Source: Streptomyces sp. RB17 (GTDB lineage Bacteria > Actinomycetota > Actinomycetes > Streptomycetales > Streptomycetaceae). From it: 64,000 nucleotides of DNA. This document shows positions 45,654 through 53,442 of the stretch, one piece after another (the stretch's first letter is position 1; each line of letters begins with the position of its first letter). The notes under the pieces are model-generated. The model did not search any database, was not told the origin of the DNA, and saw nothing but the letters and a program-made list of their open reading frames with translations. The position numbers were made by a program, and so were the translations under genes. The DNA lies in NCBI RefSeq assembly GCF_009604455.1, contig NZ_WEGL01000012.1:62001-126000 (forward strand). Reading direction: 5' to 3'.

Positions 45654-46919
45654 TCAGGCCGTCTGCTCCGGCAGTGGCCGGGGGGCGACGGCACCGGTGC
45701 GACGGCGGGCCGCGAAGAGACCCGCCGCGACGAGAGCGGCGGCCAGCCCCAGCACGCCCACCGCACCGGCCAGACTTCCGACCGCGGACTGCACGGCCAG
45801 CAACACGAGCGGGCAGACGAACTCACCGCCGAAAAAGGCAGCCATCCACAGCCCCGTGCCCCGGCCGCGGTGCTCGAACGCCAGACGCGACATGGCGCTG
45901 GTAAGGAGGGCGGGCAGCAGCATGCCGGTACCCACACAGTTGACCACTGCCCCGATGACCAGCAGCGGGGCAGTGCCCGACAGGAACATCACCCCGAAGC
46001 CGGCCCCGCAGAGCGCGAGGACTGCGGGCAGCATCGAGGACGGGGAGCGCTTCAGCCGAGCGAAGGTGACGGCTCCGCCCACGGTGGCGGCGCTCGAGAC
46101 CGCGGTGGCCAGGCCGATCACACCCGAGTTCTTCACCCCGAGATCGTCGAGCAGGTACGACATCTCCACCGGGACGGTGTAGAAGACCATCGCCCCGAAG
46201 AAGGTGAGGGCGCAGATGCCCCGCAACTGCCGCCACGGGAAGACGCGGCGGGGCGCGGCCTCGGCCGGGAGCTCGTCCACGGTCGCGCGGGGCGCCGGGT
46301 TGGGCAGAGCGGTCGCCATCAGCGGGGCGAGCACCAGGCTCACGGCGTACACCCAGAAGGGCACCCGCCAGCCCGCCGACCCGGCGGCCCCACCGATCAC
46401 GAAGAAGACGGTGGCCGACGCCGAGGAGCACATGGTCTGCAGGGCGAGGTACTTCACCCGCCGGTGCCCGGAGTAGTAGTCGCCGATCAGCGTGGTGCAG
46501 CACGTCATGATGGCGGCCTCGGCGAGACCGACCAGGGCACGGCTGGCGATGATGGCGCCCAGGGAGTCCAGATAGAGCGGGGCTGTTCCGAACACCGCGT
46601 ACAGGAGAGTCGTCACGATCAGCAGCCGTTTGCGGCCAAGCCGGTCGACGATCACTCCGGCGAACGGCGCCAGCAGCGCCAGCGCGAGCGCCGGGGTGGT
46701 CAGCGCGAGGGGAACCAGCGCCTTGGCTCCGGGGGTCGACTCGAAGTGGTCCTGCATCTTCGGCAGCACCGGGGCGATCAGCACCGCCCCGAGGATCGGC
46801 AGACAGCTGCCCGCCATCAGCAGTGTCAGGCGCAGCAGATGGGCCGGGCCGGAGACAGCGACGGGCGACGACGCGACATCGTCTGCCACGGCGGCAGACG
46901 GCTGTACGGAACCAGGCAT
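45654..46919 (-). CDS. MFS transporter, putative aromatic-compound permease
   Basis: Major facilitator of 421 residues with 12 predicted helices. The start at 46919 is chosen because it puts a short polar tail before the first helix; the frame is open further up. DRLGRKRLL marks the conserved loop between helices 2 and 3. It is convergent with the LysR gene. A dyad related to the LysR-promoter dyad occurs about 185 bp upstream. By context it imports the aromatic substrate or a breakdown product, but export cannot be ruled out. Confidence 0.82.
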   Translation of the reverse strand: MPGSVQPSAAVADDVASSPVAVSGPAHLLRLTLLMAGSCLPILGAVLIAPVLPKMQDHFESTPGAKALVPLALTTPALALALLAPFAGVIVDRLGRKRLLIVTTLLYAVFGTAPLYLDSLGAIIASRALVGLAEAAIMTCCTTLIGDYYSGHRRVKYLALQTMCSSASATVFFVIGGAAGSAGWRVPFWVYAVSLVLAPLMATALPNPAPRATVDELPAEAAPRRVFPWRQLRGICALTFFGAMVFYTVPVEMSYLLDDLGVKNSGVIGLATAVSSAATVGGAVTFARLKRSPSSMLPAVLALCGAGFGVMFLSGTAPLLVIGAVVNCVGTGMLLPALLTSAMSRLAFEHRGRGTGLWMAAFFGGEFVCPLVLLAVQSAVGSLAGAVGVLGLAAALVAAGLFAARRRTGAVAPRPLPEQTA

Positions 46920-47102
46920 GGCGACTCCATGGGGCGGCGTACGGAAGCGGGCATGCCTCTGTGGGCATCGAGAGCGCACGGCATGCTGAGAATGGCCGGA
47001 CGTCGGCCGCTGGTTGGACAGCGGCGTGCGCGTCGGGACGACTATGGGCCGCCCGCGGCCCCGCTGCCATCCCTCGAGCGATCCGAATCTCGTATCCGCG
47101 CA

Positions 47103-47117
47103 ATCCACGCTGTGGAT
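47103..47117. promoter_or_regulatory. Candidate LysR dyad upstream of the MFS gene
   Basis: ATCCAC-GCT-GTGGAT is a perfect 6-bp inverted repeat in the gap of about 350 bp between the MFS start and the end of the flavin reductase gene. Its half-sites match those of the dyad at 44521, in the opposite arrangement. The rest of the gap shows no gene. Confidence 0.5.
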
Positions 47118-47271
47118 GACCGTGGATATTACGCACCCTCAGGGGACCACAGCTTCCGCTTGGTCTGCCTTGGGGCCAGTCCGCCCACGTACCCGATCAA
47201 CCCGCATCGCGACGAGACGTTCGTCCGGTGTGGCCGACGGCTTCGCATCGCCTGTCAGCGTCTCCACGCAC

Positions 47272-48459
47272 TCATGCTCCGTCGTCATGGCTGCTCCGGC
47301 TCAGCAGCGCGTCGGCTGAGCGGCCTCCTGAGCGAAGCCGGTCCAGACAGGCGCGCAGCCGGCCCGGGGTCTCCTGGCCCGTGAACCCGATGAGGTGCAG
47401 GGCGAGTACGACCTGCCCGGTGGCGTCGCGGACGGGAACGTGCATGGAGGTGACGTCGGTGAGCTTCTCCACCGGCCTGTGCAGTCCGGGCTCGGGCCCG
47501 CGTCGTTCGAGGGCGGTGAGGAATTCCGCGATGGCCGCGGGTTCCTCCATGCCGGTGACCACGCGTTCGAAGTGGTCCGCTGCCTCGCGGCCGGTCGTGA
47601 TGCCGTAGCCGAGTTCCCGGACCGCGGCGAGTTGCGCGACGGCGAGCGAACGGTCGGTGATACCGGTGAGCGTCTGGCCGCGCGTCAGCCATGCCTTCCG
47701 TTCGGCTTCCGCCGCCCACGCGACGAAAAGCGGGCCGAACGGCGCGGCCAGCGGGAAGGTGGTGCCGACGCGTGTGGTGCTGCGACGGGTCTCGGAGCCG
47801 ATTCCGGCGGCGGCCAGCACCACGATGGAGTCGTCCGCCGGGGCGGTGACCAGGCATTCGAGGCCCAGGTCACGGGAGATCGACTCGGCTTCGGGGCGGA
47901 TCAGGTCCGCCAGGCGCAACTGGTCCGCGAGCCCAGCGCTCTCGGCCTGGATGGAGGCGAGGTGGGGTGCTCCGTACCCGCCGCGCAGGAAGAGCAGTGG
48001 CAGACCGGGTTCCTCGGCGACCTCGATACGACGGACCGCACCGAGGACCATCTCGTGATCGCCTGCGGGCAGGACTTGGAAGATGTCGCAGTCCACGCGC
48101 AGTACGGCACTGGTCAGACGCGGATTGCCCGGGCCACCGTCGGTGTGGGCGGTGAACCGGTCCGGCGCCTTGCTGGCGAACGCGCGGCATACCTGCTCCT
48201 GGTCGGCGCCGAGCACGTTGACGCAGAAGCCGCCGGTCGCCCGGATGTCAGGCCATGTCGTGCTGGTGAGGCTGGGCAGGAAGCCGACGAGCGGCGGGTC
48301 GAGCGAGACGGAGGTGAACGTCCCGACGACCATCGCGAGCGGATCGCCGTCGGTCCGGCATGCGGTCACCACGGCCACGCCGGTGGGGTAGTGGCCCAGG
48401 GCCCGGCGGAAGTCGGCCGGGGACACGGCTTCTGTGATCTGGCGGTCCGGCGGGGGCAT
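47272..48459 (-). CDS. Flavin reductase fused to an IclR-type effector domain
   Basis: Two-domain protein of 395 residues. Residues about 12-170 form a flavin-reductase-like FMN-binding domain (FRRALGHYPTGVAVVTA, VGTFTSVSLDPPLVGFLPS, and GGFCVNVLGADQEQVCRAFA), the kind that feeds reduced flavin to two-component monooxygenases. Residues about 180-380 match the ligand-binding half of IclR regulators (LECLVTAPADDSIVVLAAAG, PLAAPFGPLFVAWA, GYGITTGREA and SMHVPVRDATGQVV), but no helix-turn-helix is present. The fused part may sense the aromatic substrate and gate flavin reduction. An AGAGGA ribosome site precedes the ATG. A TetR-type dyad lies about 57 bp upstream. Confidence 0.85.
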   Translation of the reverse strand: MPPPDRQITEAVSPADFRRALGHYPTGVAVVTACRTDGDPLAMVVGTFTSVSLDPPLVGFLPSLTSTTWPDIRATGGFCVNVLGADQEQVCRAFASKAPDRFTAHTDGGPGNPRLTSAVLRVDCDIFQVLPAGDHEMVLGAVRRIEVAEEPGLPLLFLRGGYGAPHLASIQAESAGLADQLRLADLIRPEAESISRDLGLECLVTAPADDSIVVLAAAGIGSETRRSTTRVGTTFPLAAPFGPLFVAWAAEAERKAWLTRGQTLTGITDRSLAVAQLAAVRELGYGITTGREAADHFERVVTGMEEPAAIAEFLTALERRGPEPGLHRPVEKLTDVTSMHVPVRDATGQVVLALHLIGFTGQETPGRLRACLDRLRSGGRSADALLSRSSHDDGA

Positions 48460-48515
48460 CGCCGTCCTCTCTCGCGACGTAAGGCGTGGGCAACACGTTG
48501 ACACCTCCGAATAAG

Positions 48516-48541
48516 AGAATCAAGATGCTGATACTGATTCT
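48516..48541. promoter_or_regulatory. TetR-type operator B (flavin reductase promoter)
   Basis: AGAATCA (48516-48522) and TGATTCT (48535-48541) form a perfect 7-bp inverted repeat with a 12-bp spacer. Within it AGAATCAAGATGCT resembles AGAATCAACATTCT at the TetR gene (49862-49875). The site is AT-rich against the background and lies 57 bp upstream of the flavin reductase start. Confidence 0.6.
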
Positions 48542-48672
48542 GCGCTGAAAGCGCCCTCGCCCCAGGAGTCCGCCATGAGCCGCTTGGCACCGGTCCACTC
48601 GCCGTACCAACAGGTGCTGTCCGCTGGGTTCCGCATCCCGGGCCGCCAGAGACTGCCGTTGGCCGGCAGGCG

Positions 48673-48990
48673 GTGATCGCCGTGCGACTCCTGGTTCAGA
48701 ACGGCTTGCCTTCTGTGAGCGTGGTGGAACCGCATGACTTCCACCGGTTGCACGTCGAGGTAACCGGCCTCGACGCGACGGCGGCCTCAGCCGCTCTGGC
48801 GGACGCCGGGCTCGGCCGGATGGACGCATCCGGCCGAGCCTGGCTGGCCACCCGCTCCCTGCGCGCCCTCGCCGAGCCCTTCGGGGCACCGCCGGAGTGG
48901 GCCGAGCAGTGGGATGCCATGCTCACGTACGCCGCCGCCAAGGGTTGGGTGAGAGGTGGAAGCATCCGCGCTCACGTCGTCGGTGTGTGA
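48673..48990 (+). CDS. Hypothetical protein, about 105 residues
   Basis: A small soluble protein from a GTG start, divergent from the flavin reductase gene. The segment VVEPHDFHRLHVEVTGLDAT, then ALADAGLGR and WDAMLTYAAAKGWV, has the feel of a conserved actinobacterial family and its base composition is that of a real gene, but I cannot name the family or a function. A later in-frame GTG four codons on is an alternative start. Confidence 0.6.
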   Translation: MIAVRLLVQNGLPSVSVVEPHDFHRLHVEVTGLDATAASAALADAGLGRMDASGRAWLATRSLRALAEPFGAPPEWAEQWDAMLTYAAAKGWVRGGSIRAHVVGV

Positions 48991-49222
48991 GGTGACGTGC
49001 GGACAGGGCGAAGCCGAAGTGAACTGTTCCGTCCGGCGATCGGCGGCCTGCCGCATTCCAGGCGCGGCGACAACGGCCTGCGTCGACTCCGGGGCGCCGA
49101 TTCGGCGGTGCCGCCCCGGCCTGGCCTGCCGAGGATCCGAACGCGCCCAGGCAAACGGCCCGGGCACTACCAAGACCCAAATCCGGAGGGTGGTGCCGTG
49201 CTGCCGCCACTCCTATCCGGCC

Positions 49223-49879
49223 TCAACGCCGGCTGCTGCGCCCCGAGTGACTGAGAAAGGTCGTCACCGTCTCGGTGAGGTCGGCGAGAATCTCCTCCCA
49301 CTCCCCCTCTCCGGCGGCGTCAAGGGCGGTGCCGAGGCCGAGCCAGCGGGCGAGCACGCTGTAGGTGACGGTGCCACTCCAGGTGACCGCGTGGTCGGGG
49401 TCGGGGTGGTTGATTTCCGCGCGACGGGCGAGGAGTGCGCTGCGGAAACGGCCGGCCATCTGTGCGTGGCCCGCCTTGCCTGCCTTGGCGATGACCGGGT
49501 CCTGGTGGGCCCGGAGCATGAACGCGCGCAGACTGGGCGCGTTCGCGCGCAGCAGGCCGCCCATCTGCCCCACCACCCGGCCGACGGCGTCGCCGAATGG
49601 TTCGTTCTGCGGCGGCTCGGCGGCGAAGACGCGCTCGGTCTCCTCGGCGATGCGCGCCATCTCCCGGGCGTGCGCGGTCCGCAGCAGGTCGTCCTTGCTG
49701 TTCACCCGGCAGTAGATGGACCCGGTGGAGACTCCGGCCAGGGCCGCCACCTCGGCGAGCGTGAAGGCGTCCGACTGGCGCTCGACGAGCAGGGACACCG
49801 CGGCGTCCACCGCCTTGTCGAACGACTGCCGGCTGCGCTCCTGTTTCGGGATCCGCGCATAAGAATCAACATTCTGCAT
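49223..49879 (-). CDS. TetR-family regulator (first of two paralogues)
   Basis: Regulator of 218 residues. The helix-turn-helix lies near residues 40-63 (FTLAEVAALAGVSTGSIYCR, VNSKDDLL). The large C-terminal domain is like that of its neighbour at 50147; both share GVSTGSIYxRVxxKDDLLR and TYSVLAR. The -10 box TAGCGT lies only six bases before the ATG, so the mRNA is leaderless. The palindrome AGAATCAACATTCT covers codons 2-6, which suggests self-repression. Related sites precede the flavin reductase gene, the ABC importer and the LLM/GH3 operon. Confidence 0.87.
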   Translation of the reverse strand: MQNVDSYARIPKQERSRQSFDKAVDAAVSLLVERQSDAFTLAEVAALAGVSTGSIYCRVNSKDDLLRTAHAREMARIAEETERVFAAEPPQNEPFGDAVGRVVGQMGGLLRANAPSLRAFMLRAHQDPVIAKAGKAGHAQMAGRFRSALLARRAEINHPDPDHAVTWSGTVTYSVLARWLGLGTALDAAGEGEWEEILADLTETVTTFLSHSGRSSRR

Positions 49880-49891
49880 ATGAGTACGCTA
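49862..49891 (-). promoter_or_regulatory. TetR promoter with operator A
   Basis: -10 box TAGCGT (49891-49886), start codon at 49879, and palindrome AGAAT-CAAC-ATTCT (49862-49875) within the first codons. A repressor bound here would block the leaderless promoter. This is the most symmetrical member of the site family. Confidence 0.65.
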
Positions 49892-50146
49892 CGCGGCCGA
49901 CGCCAGGTCTCAACCCCGTGGGCGGCAGGTGGGGCGACTTTCCGCCGATCCACGGACCGGAGCCGGTGCTCATCTGACCCGGGCGCAGGATGGTGGTCCA
50001 GGAGCAGCGGTCCACCGCCATGCGTCCGGCGCCGCGCCCGTACCGAGCCGATGACCACCGGACTCCACAGAGGGGCACGGAGGTACGTGAGGCAGGCCCG
50101 GCGCCGTGAGGCAGGACAAGGGTCCCGCTCCGGCTGTCCCCGTCGC

Positions 50147-50806
50147 TCAGGCGCCGGTGGTGAGGAAGGCGAGCATCATGGCGCTGAGGTCTTCCGTAAG
50201 GGTGTCGAGCTGGCTGCCCTCGGCGGCCTCGGCGGCCACGTCGAGCGCCAGCGCGCGTGCGAGCACCGAGTAGACGGTGACGAAACACGAGCCGACCGCG
50301 CGGACGGGGTCGTCCCGGTGAATCTCCTCGGAACGGCGCAACAGCAGAGCGATGAAGCGGTCACGGAGGTCGTGATAGGAGCCCTTGCCCGCGCGTGCGA
50401 CCTCGGGGTCCAGCGCGCCTCGCTGCTGGAACGCGCCCAGGACCGCTCCGTTGCGCTGCAGCATGTCGGCCGTCTCCACGATGAGCCGCGGGAGCAGTTG
50501 CGCGAGCCCCATGCCCGCCCACCGCTCGGGGTCCGTGAGGGTGCGGTGCTCCTGTCCCATGTGCTCGAGGAAGCGATCCTGCGCGGCTCGAAGCAGGTCG
50601 TCCTTGCCATCGACGCGGGTGTAGATGGAACCCGTCGAGACTCCGGACCGGCGGCTGACCTCGGTGAGCGCGAAGCCGTTGTAGCCCTTCTCGGCGAGCA
50701 GCTCGAGCGAAGTGTCCAGAACCAGGTCGAAGGACCGCTGGCTCCGCTCCTGGCGGGGGGCGCGCACTCCGGGAGCTTTCAGCTGCCTGTCGTTCGTCCT
50801 GGACAC
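50147..50806 (-). CDS. TetR-family regulator (second paralogue)
   Basis: Regulator of 219 residues from GTG. The DNA-binding part contains FALTEVSRRSGVSTGSIYTR and VDGKDDLLRAAQ. It resembles the preceding TetR through its whole length, so the two arose by duplication. A TATACT -10 box (50818-50813) lies six bases from the start, again leaderless. No AGAAT-type palindrome lies in its own promoter, so it may be the one that answers to a different signal. Confidence 0.86.
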   Translation of the reverse strand: MSRTNDRQLKAPGVRAPRQERSQRSFDLVLDTSLELLAEKGYNGFALTEVSRRSGVSTGSIYTRVDGKDDLLRAAQDRFLEHMGQEHRTLTDPERWAGMGLAQLLPRLIVETADMLQRNGAVLGAFQQRGALDPEVARAGKGSYHDLRDRFIALLLRRSEEIHRDDPVRAVGSCFVTVYSVLARALALDVAAEAAEGSQLDTLTEDLSAMMLAFLTTGA

Positions 50807-51130
50807 GCCGAAAGTATAGGGGCAGAGCCGAAAACGGCAGGGCTTCGGGCGACGCAGACCTGGTCACCGGCGTCGGGTCGGTCGCGCCAGGTGAGGGGCG
50901 TCGGCGGCCCCGGTGGGCGGGCGCCAGCGACGACCTGACGGCCGAGCAGGGCCGGCGACGAGCGTGCCGCCGCCGGGTCTGCGCATGTAACGTCCTGGAC
51001 GGCTCCCCGCCGGCTGGTGCATCAGCGATCTCGCCCAGCCCCTGACCGTGGGCCGGCCAGCGACAGGCCACCACCCACGCCTGCGATTTCCCCCGAAACC
51101 GTACGCCGGTGCTCGCAGCGGGGCCAGGGC
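50807..51130. other. Intergenic region with the tetR promoter
   Basis: About 325 bp between the isomerase stop and the second tetR. The only signal seen is TATACT at 50813-50818 (minus strand). No gene recognised. Confidence 0.45.
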
Positions 51131-52138
51131 TCAGCCGCCGCTGGAGAACGCCGCGTCGAACGCGGCGGCGGGCGGGTCGAACGCCAGTCGGCGCACGAAC
51201 TCCAGCGCCTCGGGCGCGCCGACCAGCCGGTCCATGCCGGCGTCCTCCCACTCCACCGAGACGGGACCTTGGTAGCCGATGGTGTTGAGCATCCGGAAGC
51301 AGGCCTCCCACGGCACGTCACCGTGGCCGGTGGAGACGAAGTCCCAGCCGCGCCGGGGATCGGCCCACGGCAGATGCGATCCCATGCGTCCGTTGCGACC
51401 GTTGCCGGTCTGGCGCTTGGCGTCCTTGCAGTCGACGTGGTAGATCCGCTCCCGGAAGTCCCACAGGAAGCCCACCGGGTCGAGGTCCTGCCAGACGAAA
51501 TGGCTCGGGTCCCAGTTCAGTCCGAACGCCGCCCGGTGGCCCACGGCTTCGAGGGCGCGCCAGGTGGTCCAGTAGTCGTAGGCGATCTCCGAGGGATGGA
51601 CCTCGTGGGCGAAGCGCACCCCGACCTCGTCGAAGACGTCCAGGATGGGATGCCAGCGGGCGGCGAAATCGGCGTATCCGTCCTCGATCATCGACTCCGG
51701 GACCGGCGGGAACATGGCGACCGTCTTCCAGATCTTGGAACCGGTGAAGCCCACGACGGTACGCACCCCCAGCCTGGCCGCCGCACGCGCGGTCAGTTTC
51801 ATCTCCTCCGCGGCGCGCCGCCGGACGCCCTCCGGGTCGCCGTCGCCCCAGACCCGGGCGTTGAGGATGCCGCGGTGCCGCTCGTCGATGGGGTCGTCGC
51901 AGACGGCCTGGCCGGCCAGGTGGTTGGAGATCGCCCACACCGACAGACCGTGGCGGTCGAGCAGCGTCTTGCGCTCCTCGACGTAGGAGTCGTCGTGTGC
52001 GGCGCGATGGACGTCGAGGTGGTCGCCCCAGCAGGCGATCTCCAGTCCGTCGTATCCCCACTCGGAAGCCAGCGCGCAGACCTTCTCGAAGGGGAGGTCG
52101 GCCCACTGGCCGGTGAACAGCGTGATCGGTCGGGGCAT
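51131..52138 (-). CDS. Sugar-phosphate isomerase/epimerase-like TIM barrel
   Basis: Xylose-isomerase-like AP-endonuclease-2 barrel of 335 residues. Metal-ligand blocks FAHEVHPSEIAYD, LNWDPSHFVWQ, IYHVDCKDAK and SVEWEDAGMD are in order. Proteins of this fold act as isomerases or epimerases, or, in glycoside pathways, as lyases that eliminate the aglycone from a 3-keto sugar. The ATG at 52138 is used; an ATG seven codons upstream is possible. It follows the Gfo/Idh/MocA gene by 65 bp in the operon led by the pyranose-oxidase-like gene. Confidence 0.86.
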   Translation of the reverse strand: MPRPITLFTGQWADLPFEKVCALASEWGYDGLEIACWGDHLDVHRAAHDDSYVEERKTLLDRHGLSVWAISNHLAGQAVCDDPIDERHRGILNARVWGDGDPEGVRRRAAEEMKLTARAAARLGVRTVVGFTGSKIWKTVAMFPPVPESMIEDGYADFAARWHPILDVFDEVGVRFAHEVHPSEIAYDYWTTWRALEAVGHRAAFGLNWDPSHFVWQDLDPVGFLWDFRERIYHVDCKDAKRQTGNGRNGRMGSHLPWADPRRGWDFVSTGHGDVPWEACFRMLNTIGYQGPVSVEWEDAGMDRLVGAPEALEFVRRLAFDPPAAAFDAAFSSGG

Positions 52139-52203
52139 GCGGTCGCCTCTTTTCGTCACGGGGGCTCGAAGTTTCGGGTGGTGCGTCGGACACGGTGTGT
52201 GCG

Positions 52204-53442
52204 CTAGCGGCCGTCAGCGGGGATCTCCGTCCACGCGCTGTGTGCCGCGGCGCTGCGCTGCACGGCGTCGAGCACGCGCTGGACCCGTAGCCCGTCGGCA
52301 AAGGACGGCGCCGGGTCCTCACCGGACGCGATGGCGTTCACCAGGTCCACGACCTGGTGGACGAAGCCGTGTTCGTAGCCGAGCCCGTGGCCCGGGGGCC
52401 ACCACGCCGCGACGTACGGGTGCTCCGGTTCCGTCACCAGGATCCGGCGGAAACCGGCGGTCGGGGCGGGGTCGGTCCCGTCGAAGAACTCGAGGACGTT
52501 CATGTCCTCGAAGTCGAACGCCAGACTGCCCTGTGAGCCGTTGATCTCGATCCTGATGGCGTTCTTGCGGCCGAGGGCGAAGCGTGTGGCCTCGAACGTG
52601 GCCAGGGCGCCGCCGTCGAACCGGCCGACGAAGACGGCCGCGTCGTCGACGGTGACCTCGCCCGTGCCCTCTCCGCCCGCCCCGGACAGCGCACCGCCGG
52701 TGGCCGTCGGCGAGCTCTGCCCGGGGAGCGGGCGCTCGTGGACGAATGTCTCGAGCAGTGCGCTCACCCCGGTGATGTGCCGCCCGGTGATGTACTGCGT
52801 CAGGTCGATGATGTGCGCGCCGATGTCACCGAGCGCGCCCGATCCGGCCTTGTCCTTGCGCAGCCTCCAGGACATCGGTACGGCGGGGTCGGCCAGCCAG
52901 TCCTGGAGGTACTGCGCGCGGACGTGCCGGATACGCCCGATACGGCCCTCCGCGACCAGCCGGCGGGCCAGCCCCACGGCCGGCACCCGCCGGTAGGTGA
53001 AGCCGACCATCGACCTGACACCCCGGGACGCGGCAGCGGAGGCGGCCTCGGCCATCGCCTCGGCCTCGACGACCGAGTTGGCGAGCGGCTTCTCGCACAG
53101 GACGTGCTTGCCCGCTTCCAGCGCGGCGACGGCGATCTCGGCGTGGGTGTCCCCCGGGGTGCAGATGTCGACGAGTCCGATGTCGTCGCGCTCGACGACC
53201 CGGCGCCAGTCGGTCTCGGCGGACGCCCAGCCGAGGCGGTCCGCGGCGTGCGCGGAGCGGTCCGGGTCCCGGCCCACGAGGACCGCGAGGTCGGGCCGCA
53301 GCAGCAGGTCGAAGAAGCGCGGTGCGGTCCGCCACGCCTGGGAGTGGGCGTTGCCCATGAACGCGTGGCCGACCATGGCGACGCCGAGTCGCGGGGTTCC
53401 GCTGCTCACGTCGGTGCGGCCGTGCGATGCGGTGGAGGTCAC
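52204..53442 (-). CDS. Gfo/Idh/MocA-family oxidoreductase
   Basis: NAD(P)-dependent sugar oxidoreductase of 412 residues. The cofactor motif VAMVGHAFMGNAHS, the family signature VLCEKPLA with its Lys, and the substrate-side GDIGAHIIDLTQYITG are all present. Members oxidise or reduce hydroxyls of pyranoses and inositols, and some work on 3-keto-glycosides. Its GTG overlaps the stop of the GMC oxidase gene (GTGA), so both are translated from one message. A loop of about 25 residues rich in Gly/Ser/Thr (around residue 245) is not typical. Confidence 0.87.
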   Translation of the reverse strand: MTSTASHGRTDVSSGTPRLGVAMVGHAFMGNAHSQAWRTAPRFFDLLLRPDLAVLVGRDPDRSAHAADRLGWASAETDWRRVVERDDIGLVDICTPGDTHAEIAVAALEAGKHVLCEKPLANSVVEAEAMAEAASAAASRGVRSMVGFTYRRVPAVGLARRLVAEGRIGRIRHVRAQYLQDWLADPAVPMSWRLRKDKAGSGALGDIGAHIIDLTQYITGRHITGVSALLETFVHERPLPGQSSPTATGGALSGAGGEGTGEVTVDDAAVFVGRFDGGALATFEATRFALGRKNAIRIEINGSQGSLAFDFEDMNVLEFFDGTDPAPTAGFRRILVTEPEHPYVAAWWPPGHGLGYEHGFVHQVVDLVNAIASGEDPAPSFADGLRVQRVLDAVQRSAAAHSAWTEIPADGR

